Origin: an uncultured Bacilli bacterium
GTDB lineage: Bacteria; Bacillota_I; Bacilli_A; RF39; UBA660
Assembly (NCBI GenBank): GCA_910576795.1
Contig: CAJTIX010000031.1
Span: forward strand, 1 to 12,143
Reading direction: 5' to 3'
Length of the DNA: 12,143 nucleotides
The notes under the pieces are model-generated. The model was not told the origin of the DNA and searched no databases. It was given only the letters and a program-made list of their open reading frames with translations. A program made the position numbers and the translations under genes. Shown here piece after piece: positions 1 through 5,973 of this stretch (position 1 is its first letter; the number at the start of each line of letters is the position of its first letter).

Positions 1-183
1 GAGGAAATCTATATTCCATGGATTACCCCAGAAGAGGATGAGGAGTTTATTCTCAATACAGAAAAAGATATTTCCTTCAAAGAGGGAAAAAAGGAAGTAG
101 CAAGAAATCTATTGGAATCAGGAGTAGACATCCAAATTATACAAAAAGCAACTGGACTTACTAGTGAACAAATTTATGCATGA
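1..183 (+). CDS. C-terminal end of an Rpn-family PD-(D/E)XK nuclease / putative transposase (partial)
   Basis: Frame 1 is open from the first base of the window to a TGA at 181-183, giving 60 residues with no start in view. The tail has an acidic stretch followed by ARNLLESGVDIQIIQKATGL and then TSEQIYA. The pattern 'A+xLLxxGxDxxxIxxATGLxxExI' is typical of the C-terminal helix-turn-helix-like tail of Rpn (recombination-promoting nuclease, PDDEXK_2) proteins, which are common and often multicopy in Firmicutes. The catalytic nuclease domain would lie upstream, outside the window, so it is unknown whether the gene is intact. The assignment rests only on this short tail, which other PDDEXK transposase-like families share. 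Confidence 0.55.
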   Translation, partial: EEIYIPWITPEEDEEFILNTEKDISFKEGKKEVARNLLESGVDIQIIQKATGLTSEQIYA

Positions 184-250
184 AAAATTTGTCTTAGTTT
201 CACATGAGATTGATATAAAAATGTATCAGTTGTAATCAAATATTTCTAAT

Positions 251-280
251 TTGAAATTTTGAAAAAGACTTTATTATAAT
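251..280 (+). promoter_or_regulatory. Sigma-A type promoter for polC
   Basis: TTGAAA (251-256) and a perfect TATAAT (275-280) are separated by 18 bases. The predicted start is near 287, about 29 bases before the polC ATG. The -10 box lies inside the loop of the upstream terminator hairpin. Confidence 0.65.
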
Positions 281-289
281 GTCTTTTTT
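262..289 (+). terminator. Intrinsic terminator after the Rpn-like gene
   Basis: AAAAAGAC (262-269) pairs with GTCTTTTT (281-288) across an 11-base loop, and the right arm runs into a T-tract. It lies 80 bases after the upstream stop codon and before polC. The stem has only three G/C-containing pairs, so efficiency may be modest. The loop overlaps the polC -10 box. Confidence 0.55.
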
Positions 290-315
290 TGTTACAATAG
301 AATGAAGGTGATACT

Positions 316-3300
316 ATGGAAAAAAATCTAGAAACATTACTTCAAAAAGTACATATGAAAGAGGAATATATCAAAGATTTTGAAAGTGGTAAACTACTTA
401 AGATAGTTGGAAATCCTTCTAAAACACAATATTGTTTTTATCTTACATTAAATACCAATTTGCCAATTTCTACCTATCAAAAACTGTTAGAGCAACTTCC
501 ACTTGCTTTTAAAGACATTCCTATATTACAAGTACAATTACAAGTAGATCATCCTGATTTGGAACAATTTCCATATTATTTTCGTTACTTTATGGAACAA
601 TATAGTGAAAAATCACCATTATTAAAAATGTTTTTAGATAGTGAAAACCGAATTGAAGAAAATATTCTTACAATTGTAGTTGGAAACCGTGCAGAACAAA
701 TCAAACTAGAAGGAATCATTCCGACATTGTCATCAGATTTACATTCTGTTGGATATCCTTATACAATCAGATGTCAGGTAGATACAGAACAAGAAAGCCT
801 GTTACAAGCCGAGATTGAAAACGATATGACATCTCCGATTCCAGAAGAGCTCTTACAAAAAACGGTTATCGAAGAAACTCCAGAACCAAAGAAAAAATTT
901 GTTCCAAAGGACTATAAAAGACCACCTCTTATTATCGATACAGAGAATGAAAAGGTCGTGGTTGGAAGATATATTGATGAACCAACCATTCGCTTGGATA
1001 CGGTAAATACACCAAAATCTTCTGTAGTAGTAGAAGGTACGATTTTTGGTAAAGATGTAAGAGAGACCAAAACAGGACTTAAAATTATCTCCTTAAAAAT
1101 TACAGACAATACAGATAGTATTTATGGAACCCTATTTGTCAATGATCCAGATGAATTTGAAATCATTGATAAAAAATTAAAAGTAGGAAAATGGTATAAA
1201 ATCCGTGCGACAGTAAAAGATGCAGATCAATATATGTCTGATATCTCACTTACCATTCGTGATATCAATATAATCGAAAAGGTAATAGAAGAAATCAAAG
1301 ATGATGCAGAAATCAAAAGAGTTGAATTACATGCACATACTATGATGAGTCAAATGGATGGCGTTACAAAATTAGACTTAGGAAAACATACTTGTGAACT
1401 AGTCGAAAAAACAATCGCAATGGGATACCGAGGTGTTGCGATTACCGATCACAATGGATGTCAAGCATTCCCGATTTCATTTGGGATTATTAAATCTCAT
1501 AATAAAAATATCAAAAAAGGAATTCAAGCGAAAATAGAAGAATTGGAAACCAAATTATCTGAAGAACAGGATGAGGCCATAAAAAAAGATTTAGAAATCG
1601 AATTAGAAAAAGTAAAAGAACAACAGAAAAATCCTCCTATTTTCAAAGGTCTATATGGAGTAGAACTCACTTTAGTCGATGATACAGTTGGAATTGTCGT
1701 AAGACCAGATGAACGAGATTTGATTCATAGTGAATATGTCGTTTTTGATACCGAAACCACTGGTTTTAATGCGGGTGGCGGAGACCAAATGATTGAAATA
1801 GGTGCAGTTAAAATCAAGGACGGAGAAATTATAGACCGCTTTGATGAACTCATTGACCCTGGAAGACATATTCCAGATAAAATTACAGAACTGACTTGTA
1901 TTACAGATGAAATGGTCAAAGGAAAAGAGAACGAAGAAACTGTTACCAAACATTTTTTAGAATGGGCTGGCGATGATTTAATGGTTGCCCATAACGCCAA
2001 ATTTGATATCTCTTTTATTGAAATGGCAATGAAAAAATACAACCTTGGAACATTTACAAATACAGTTATTGATACATTGGAGCTTTCTAGAACATTAGAC
2101 CAAGGACATGCGAGACATAGCTTATCTGCTTTGGTAAAACGGTATAATGTACCTTGGGAAGAAGATGCCCATCATAGAGCAGACTATGATGCAGAAGGAA
2201 CCGCCTATGTATTTGCGAAAATGTTAAAAAAATTAGAAGCGCAAAAATACGAGAAAGTAACGGATTTGGATAAACTGGTTCCAATTGAAGATCGTTATAA
2301 ATTCGGTCGTACTTATCATTTCAATGCGATTGCTCTCAATCAAAAGGGACTCAAAAATCTGTTTGAAATCATATCATTAGCCAATACAACCTATTTGTAC
2401 AAAACACCTAGAATTCCAAGAAGTAAATTGGCAGAATTAAGAGAAGGTATTTTAATCAGTAGTGGTTGTTATGAATCAGAGGTATTCAATCAAGCAAGAA
2501 GTAAAGAAGGGCAAGAATTAACAAATATCATTAATTTCTATGATATGGTAGAAGTTCAACCAAAAGAAGTATATGATCATTTGTTACAATTGGGTGACTT
2601 CAAAAGCGAAAGAGAATTAGAAGATCATATTCGAAAAGTAATAGAAGCAACCAAAGAAACGGGTAAAATGATTGTTGCAACTGGAGATGTGCATCATTTC
2701 AAAAGGGAAGATAAAATTTATAGAGAAATTATAATCAATCAGAAAGTACCAGGTGGAGGAAGACACCCTCTTGCCAAAAGTGATATCAAAAAAATCCCTT
2801 CTCAACATTTTAGAACTACAAGAGAAATGTTAGAAGACTTTTCCTTCTTAGGAAGTGAACTTGCGTATGAGATTGTTGTTACAAATACCAATAAAGTCCT
2901 GGATTTGATAGAAGAAATTGAAGTCATTCCGGATACAGGAGGAACACCTTTTTCTCCAAGAATCAAAAGCGATGATGGTTTATCGTATTTAGATTGTCCA
3001 AGAGTTGTAACAGACTTGGTTTATGAAAAAGCGGAAAGCTGGTATGGAAATCCGCTTCCTTATGCGATTGAGGAGAGGATTGCTACCGAGTTATATGGGG
3101 ACGTCGTATTAAATACGATTAAAGAAAAGTTAAAAGGAACTGAAGAGGAAACAGAAGAAGTCATATTTCTAAAGTTGCACGAAATTATATTAAAGGGAAT
3201 TGATGCAGTGAAGGATATGATTTTAAAACATATCAAGGAAAAAAATCCAGAATTATCAGATGAAGAAGCTTCAAAATCACTGAAAAAATCTTTGGGTGGT

Positions 3301-5082
3301 GTCATAGGTGCAGGATTTGATCCAATTTATTTGATTGCGCAAAGGCTAGTAAAACACTCAAATGACGAAGGATTTTTAGTAGGATCTCGTGGATCTGTTG
3401 GTTCTAGTTTCGTTGCCACTTTAATGGGAATTACAGAAGTCAATCCTCTTGCAGCACATTATAGATGTAGTGAATGTAAAATGAGTATTTTTGACGATGA
3501 AGATGGAAATCCGCTTGGATCTAATTATTCTTGTGGATTTGATTTACCGGATAAAATGTGTCCGAACTGTCATATTCCAATGATTAAAGATGGACAAGAT
3601 ATGCCATTCGCAACATTCTTAGGATTCAACGCGGATAAAGTACCTGATATTGATTTGAACTTTTCCGATTTGAACCAGGCCAGTACCCATGCTTATACGA
3701 AAGTTTTATTTGGAGAAGACAATGTATATCGAGCAGGAACAATTGGTACGGTTGCTGACAAAACGGCATTCGGATATGTAAAAGGATACTGTGAAGAAAA
3801 AAATCTAGTGATGCGTACAGCTGAAGTAGAGCGATTGGCAATGGGATGTACAGGTGTCAAACGTACGACTGGACAACATCCAGGGGGTATTGTTGTTATT
3901 CCTGACTACATGAATTGTTTTGATTTTACGCCATTTCAATTTCCAGCAGAGGATCCAGATTCGGCATGGAGAACTACCCATTTTGATTACCACTCCATTG
4001 AGGAATGTGTTCTGAAACTGGATATTCTAGGACATTCGGATCCAACCCAGTTAAGACAAATTCAGGAACAATCTGGGACAGATATTATGAAAGTACCAAT
4101 GGATGATAAAGAAACCATGAGTATATTCACTTCAACACGTGCTTTAGGTGTCACCAAAGAACAAATTATGTGTAATACAGGTACGCTTGGAATTCCAGAA
4201 TTTGGAACGGCATTTACGATTAAATTAGTTGAGGATACCAAACCAACATCATTTGCCGAACTTGTTAAAATATCAGGATTATCACATGGAACTGATGTAT
4301 GGCTTGGAAATGCCCAAGAATTGATTCAAAAAAATATCGTTCCATTTAAAGAAACAATTGGCTGTCGTGATGATATCATGGTTTATTTGATGTATCGTGG
4401 ACTTTCTCCAATCAAAGCATTTAAAATCATGGAATTTGTACGTAAAGGTAAGGCAAGTAAAGACCCAGAAACATGGAAGGAACATGCAGCAACTATGAAA
4501 GAGGCGGGAATTCCAGATTGGTTTATTGAATCTTGTCGTAAGATTAAATATATGTTCCCAAAAGCCCATGCAGCTGCCTATGTCATTAGTGCTTTCCGTA
4601 TTGCGTGGTATAAAGTTCATATGCCTGTTTATTTCTATGCTTCTTGGTTTTCTTCCAAAGCAACCGATGTAGATGTTGAAGCTATGATTGGTGGTTATGA
4701 TGCGATTAAAGAGCGTATTATAGAAATTCAAAATAAAGGATATGAAGCAAGTAATAAAGAATTAGGACAATTAGAAAGTTTAAAGGTAGCTTTAGAAGCA
4801 ACAGCTCGTGGTATTCATTTTGTACCAATTGATTTATATAAAAGTGGTGCTACGGTATGGAACGTCAAAAGTGATACTGAGATTTATCCTCCATTTAATG
4901 CGATTGATGGTTTGGGAGAAGCAGTTGCGCAAACCATTGTAGAGGAAAGAGAAAAAAGAGAATTTTTAAGTGTAGAGGATTTTTGGAAACGAGGTCATGT
5001 TTCTGCATCCTTAACTGAAAAAATGCGTATGATGGGTGTTTTAGATGGAATGGATGAATCAAGTCAATTATCTTTATTTTAA
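316..5082 (+). CDS. polC: DNA polymerase III alpha subunit, Gram-positive type (PolC)
   Basis: PolC is the replicative DNA polymerase of low-GC Gram-positives, with built-in 3'-5' proofreading. The ATG follows AAGGTGAT (305-312) at ideal spacing. Visible order: an N-terminal domain; an OB fold (about 233-330); a PHP domain (HAH at 339-341, TDHNG at 377-381) interrupted by a DEDDh exonuclease (D478, E480, D564, H620, D625); and a C-family polymerase core with palm aspartates D1111 and D1113 (PDIDLNF) and D1236 (KLDILGH). The 123-residue spacing from D1113 to D1236 equals my recollection for Geobacillus PolC (975 to 1098). Zinc-binding cysteines are C1051, C1054, C1082 and C1085. The protein ends in QLSLF, a sliding-clamp binding motif. 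At 1588 residues it exceeds the usual ~1440, mainly through a charged coiled-coil-like insertion at about 400-441 and a ~65-residue insertion at about 927-991. All catalytic residues are present, so it should be active. Confidence 0.98.
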   Translation: MEKNLETLLQKVHMKEEYIKDFESGKLLKIVGNPSKTQYCFYLTLNTNLPISTYQKLLEQLPLAFKDIPILQVQLQVDHPDLEQFPYYFRYFMEQYSEKSPLLKMFLDSENRIEENILTIVVGNRAEQIKLEGIIPTLSSDLHSVGYPYTIRCQVDTEQESLLQAEIENDMTSPIPEELLQKTVIEETPEPKKKFVPKDYKRPPLIIDTENEKVVVGRYIDEPTIRLDTVNTPKSSVVVEGTIFGKDVRETKTGLKIISLKITDNTDSIYGTLFVNDPDEFEIIDKKLKVGKWYKIRATVKDADQYMSDISLTIRDINIIEKVIEEIKDDAEIKRVELHAHTMMSQMDGVTKLDLGKHTCELVEKTIAMGYRGVAITDHNGCQAFPISFGIIKSHNKNIKKGIQAKIEELETKLSEEQDEAIKKDLEIELEKVKEQQKNPPIFKGLYGVELTLVDDTVGIVVRPDERDLIHSEYVVFDTETTGFNAGGGDQMIEIGAVKIKDGEIIDRFDELIDPGRHIPDKITELTCITDEMVKGKENEETVTKHFLEWAGDDLMVAHNAKFDISFIEMAMKKYNLGTFTNTVIDTLELSRTLDQGHARHSLSALVKRYNVPWEEDAHHRADYDAEGTAYVFAKMLKKLEAQKYEKVTDLDKLVPIEDRYKFGRTYHFNAIALNQKGLKNLFEIISLANTTYLYKTPRIPRSKLAELREGILISSGCYESEVFNQARSKEGQELTNIINFYDMVEVQPKEVYDHLLQLGDFKSERELEDHIRKVIEATKETGKMIVATGDVHHFKREDKIYREIIINQKVPGGGRHPLAKSDIKKIPSQHFRTTREMLEDFSFLGSELAYEIVVTNTNKVLDLIEEIEVIPDTGGTPFSPRIKSDDGLSYLDCPRVVTDLVYEKAESWYGNPLPYAIEERIATELYGDVVLNTIKEKLKGTEEETEEVIFLKLHEIILKGIDAVKDMILKHIKEKNPELSDEEASKSLKKSLGGVIGAGFDPIYLIAQRLVKHSNDEGFLVGSRGSVGSSFVATLMGITEVNPLAAHYRCSECKMSIFDDEDGNPLGSNYSCGFDLPDKMCPNCHIPMIKDGQDMPFATFLGFNADKVPDIDLNFSDLNQASTHAYTKVLFGEDNVYRAGTIGTVADKTAFGYVKGYCEEKNLVMRTAEVERLAMGCTGVKRTTGQHPGGIVVIPDYMNCFDFTPFQFPAEDPDSAWRTTHFDYHSIEECVLKLDILGHSDPTQLRQIQEQSGTDIMKVPMDDKETMSIFTSTRALGVTKEQIMCNTGTLGIPEFGTAFTIKLVEDTKPTSFAELVKISGLSHGTDVWLGNAQELIQKNIVPFKETIGCRDDIMVYLMYRGLSPIKAFKIMEFVRKGKASKDPETWKEHAATMKEAGIPDWFIESCRKIKYMFPKAHAAAYVISAFRIAWYKVHMPVYFYASWFSSKATDVDVEAMIGGYDAIKERIIEIQNKGYEASNKELGQLESLKVALEATARGIHFVPIDLYKSGATVWNVKSDTEIYPPFNAIDGLGEAVAQTIVEEREKREFLSVEDFWKRGHVSASLTEKMRMMGVLDGMDESSQLSLF

Positions 5083-5084
5083 AG

Positions 5085-5107
5085 AGGATTATAAAAAATC
5101 CTTATTA
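5085..5107 (+). terminator. Weak hairpin after polC, possible terminator
   Basis: AGGATT (5085-5090) can pair with AATCCT (5097-5102) around a 6-base A-rich loop, followed by TATT rather than a full T-tract. It begins three bases after the polC stop. The position suits a terminator but the stem is short, so read-through is likely. Confidence 0.35.
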
Positions 5108-5254
5108 AAAGAATATTCCAAAGGAAAAAGAAACAGGCAATTAAGATTTATGTAAAACAGTAATATGAAAAGAAAAATGTAGTTTTCCGTTATATAAATA
5201 AATTTCTAGAATAACCTAGCATTTTGACAAGCAAAAAATTTCCAAATCGGAAAC
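5103..5254. other. AT-rich gap after polC, no gene recognised
   Basis: There is no open frame with a credible ribosome binding site on either strand. Near the right end an interrupted inverted repeat (GCAA 5231-5234, TTTCC 5239-5243 with GGAAA 5249-5253, TTGC 5255-5258) touches the -35 box of the next promoter and could be an operator, or chance in such AT-rich sequence. Confidence 0.4.
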
Positions 5255-5283
5255 TTGCATAAAATTAGAAAATCTAGTATAAT
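5255..5283 (+). promoter_or_regulatory. Promoter of the candidate antitoxin RNA
   Basis: TTGCAT (5255-5260), a 17-base spacer and a perfect TATAAT (5278-5283) predict a start near 5290. No reading frame with a ribosome binding site follows; the transcript instead meets a strong terminator hairpin about 80 bases later, as expected for a small RNA. Confidence 0.6.
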
Positions 5284-5311
5284 GTATATAGATGGAAGAA
5301 ATTCCATACAA

Positions 5312-5356
5312 TAAAAAAGAGATACGTAGAACTTTGGTATGTTAAGCGCTGTCTCT
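5312..5356 (-). terminator. Terminator of the toxin mRNA
   Basis: On the minus strand AGAGA (5356-5352) and TCTCT (5322-5318) can close a hairpin, with CG/CG pairs inside, directly followed by TTTTT (5317-5313) then ATT. This would end the toxin mRNA near 5313. The TCTCT arm is also the partner of the mRNA 5' end in the proposed long-range pairing, so the two structures would compete. Confidence 0.45.
5318..5348 (+). repeat. Left arm of inverted repeat bounding the toxin-antitoxin locus
   Basis: AGAGATACGTAGAAC (5318-5332), seven other bases, then TGTTAAGCG (5340-5348). The right arm at 5519-5543 carries nearly the same sequence on the minus strand. The arm spans the 5' region of the antisense RNA and, read on the other strand, the 3' end of the toxin mRNA. 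Confidence 0.8.
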
Positions 5357-5369
5357 ATCGATTTGATTT

Positions 5370-5409
5370 AGAAAACGCTAATGACTTAGTTGCCAAGCGT
5401 TTTCTTTTT
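5370..5409 (+). terminator. Strong terminator of the antisense RNA
   Basis: AGAAAACGCT (5370-5379) and AGCGTTTTCT (5396-5405) form a perfect 10-bp stem with a 16-base loop, followed by TTTTT (5405-5409). Read on the minus strand the same stem ends in TTTTCT without a full T-run, so it acts mainly on the + strand. The toxin stop codon lies at its T-run. Confidence 0.75.
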
Positions 5410-5488
5410 AGTCTTTGTTTTTTGGTTTTAGGTCTAAGAGTAAAATTAGAATAACTAACATTACTAAATATTCCATAAATACACTCAC
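5408..5488 (-). CDS. Candidate type I toxin: tiny hydrophobic membrane peptide
   Basis: A minus-strand frame from GTG (5488-5486) to TAA (5410-5408) encodes 26 residues: VSVF, then MEYLVMLVILILLLDL, then a charged tail KPKNKD. That is one transmembrane helix with a charged C-terminus, the form of Fst, BsrG/TxpA and 'holin-like' type I toxins, several of which begin M-S/T-V-Y/F-E. An internal ATG start (5476-5474) would give 22 residues. A GGGGTGAT Shine-Dalgarno (5504-5497) lies eight bases before the GTG. Caveat: the same site is better spaced for ATGs at 5498 and 5492 in another frame, whose 47- or 45-residue product is not hydrophobic and runs through the terminator stem. Either the toxin uses GTG, or a frameshift has silenced it. 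The stop codon falls at the antisense RNA terminator. Confidence 0.45.
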   Translation of the reverse strand: MSVFMEYLVMLVILILLLDLKPKNKD

Positions 5489-5496
5489 ACATAGAC

Positions 5497-5516
5497 ATCA
5501 CCCCACTTTCATGAGG
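5497..5516 (-). promoter_or_regulatory. Shine-Dalgarno of the toxin, masked by a hairpin
   Basis: On the minus strand CCTCA (5516-5512) can pair with TGGGG (5505-5501) around a six-base loop, hiding the GG core of GGGGTGAT. A 5' stem-loop masking the ribosome binding site is a known control feature of fst (par of pAD1). The stem is only five pairs with one G-T, so it could be fortuitous. Confidence 0.4.
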
Positions 5517-5518
5517 AA

Positions 5519-5543
5519 CGCTTAACAGTTCATACATATCTCT
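5519..5543 (-). repeat. Right arm of inverted repeat bounding the toxin-antitoxin locus
   Basis: On the minus strand this reads AGAGATATGTATGAAC followed directly by TGTTAAGCG. Compared with the left arm it lacks the seven-base spacer, has one extra T and one C-to-T change. Its first base coincides with the predicted start of the toxin mRNA. Confidence 0.8.
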
Positions 5544-5549
5544 ATATTT

Positions 5550-5578
5550 ATTATACTATTACTTGGACTATAAGTAAA
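5550..5578 (-). promoter_or_regulatory. Promoter of the toxin mRNA
   Basis: On the minus strand TTTACT (5578-5573), a 17-base spacer and a perfect TATAAT (5555-5550) predict a start at about 5543, the first base of the AGAGATA repeat arm. It faces the antisense RNA promoter at 5255-5283. Confidence 0.6.
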
Positions 5579-5614
5579 TGATTTTGCCTTCATTTTCAAA
5601 GAAAAATGGTTATT

Positions 5615-5633
5615 ACAGATTTTTAAAATCTGT
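5615..5633. repeat. 19-base palindrome, possible operator
   Basis: ACAGATTTT (5615-5623), one T, AAAATCTGT (5625-5633): a perfect inverted repeat with 9-base arms. No T-run follows on either strand, so it is not a standard terminator; a protein binding site is possible. It lies about 40 bases upstream of the toxin -35 box. Confidence 0.5.
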
Positions 5634-5794
5634 AGAAAAATCATCGTAAAAACGTCCTATTTTTATTCTTTTTTGGAATGTGGATATCATACGACTTTAG
5701 TACATGATAAAATTTTTGAATTTGAAAATAAATTTGATCACAAAGAAAATTTAAATTCAAATAATCTTTTAATTTTATGAATTATTATTATTTT

Positions 5795-5824
5795 AAAGAG
5801 GAATCATTCAAAAATTCCTTTTTT
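5795..5824 (+). terminator. Intrinsic terminator upstream of the ABC operon
   Basis: AAAGAGGAAT (5795-5804) pairs with ATTCCTTTTT (5814-5823; one G-T pair) around a nine-base loop, continuing into a T-rich tail. It isolates the ABC operon promoter from upstream transcription. No gene on the + strand ends directly before it. Confidence 0.65.
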
Positions 5825-5882
5825 ATTTTATAAATATTAATTTATTCTAAATATTTTTTTACAAATATTTAAAATATAACAT

Positions 5883-5920
5883 TTGTATTCTACTTTAAAT
5901 TGGCGTATACTGAAATACAA
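5883..5920 (+). promoter_or_regulatory. Promoter of the ABC exporter operon with flanking inverted repeat
   Basis: TTGTAT (5883-5888), a 17-base spacer and TATACT (5906-5911) predict a start near 5918, leaving a ~56-base leader. TTGTATT (5883-5889) is matched in inverted orientation by AATACAA (5914-5920), so a 7-base inverted repeat brackets the promoter and could be a repressor site. A short hairpin ATCAT-TTTCT-ATGAT lies in the leader around 5928-5942. No regulator gene is adjacent. Confidence 0.5.
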
Positions 5921-5973
5921 GGAATGTAATCATTTTCTATGATAGACTACCATACAGTTAAGAGGAGGTAAAA

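Larger units (their letters stand above)
5290..5409 (+). ncRNA. Candidate type I antitoxin: convergent antisense RNA, ~120 nt
   Basis: The predicted RNA starts near 5290 and ends at the T-run 5405-5409. Three hairpins can be drawn: ATGGAA-GAAA-TTCCAT (5292-5307, closed by a GNRA-type tetraloop), AGAGA...TCTCT (5318-5356), and the terminator stem (5370-5405). Its 3' part, from about 5313 onward, is perfectly complementary to the 3' part of a minus-strand mRNA that carries a small hydrophobic peptide frame. This is the layout of the known txpA/ratA and bsrG/SR4 loci of Bacillus, where the antitoxin RNA overlaps the toxin mRNA 3' end. It also has short matches (ATTCCATA, TCTCTAT) that would pair with the toxin start region and the mRNA 5' end. 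The RNA role is inferred from architecture; no expression data are available. Confidence 0.55.
5313..5543 (-). other. Predicted toxin mRNA with complementary 5' and 3' ends
   Basis: The minus-strand transcript predicted from the promoter at 5550-5578 begins at about 5543 with AGAGATATGTATGAAC and ends near 5313 with TCTCT plus the T-run, about 230 nt. Its first 25 bases can pair with 5318-5348 near its own 3' end, giving 24 pairs (one G-T wobble) with a 1-base and a 7-base bulge. Long 5'-3' pairing that keeps the full-length mRNA silent until the 3' end is trimmed is established for hok and aapA1; here it is inferred from sequence. Confidence 0.45.
5579..5882. other. AT-rich intergenic stretch, no gene recognised
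   Basis: Contains a palindrome (5615-5633), a weak AT-only inverted repeat (TTTGAATTT 5715-5723 with AAATTCAAA 5753-5761) and a terminator (5795-5824). The only short frames, such as a 16-codon one from the ATG at 5704, lack a ribosome binding site, so I do not call them. The + strand terminator suggests read-through or an unrecognised short transcript ends here. Confidence 0.5.

Noticed and set aside
4282..4731. 149-codon minus-strand frame inside polC
   Set aside because: It lies wholly antisense to a conserved part of polC, and its product is rich in N, F, H and C as expected for a shadow of coding sequence.
5224..5229. Perfect TTGACA as a -35 box
   Set aside because: No -10 box lies 16-19 bases downstream; the TATAAT at 5278 is too far and pairs better with TTGCAT at 5255.
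5355..5537. 60-codon minus-strand frame starting at the ATG at 5537
   Set aside because: It overlaps the toxin frame, has no ribosome site at its ATG, reads through the terminator stem and gives a mixed charged sequence with no family features. Its internal ATGs at 5498 and 5492 do have a ribosome site, which is discussed as a frame conflict instead.
5704..5754. 16-codon + strand frame from the ATG at 5704
   Set aside because: No ribosome binding site, low complexity and only AT-rich codons; indistinguishable from chance.
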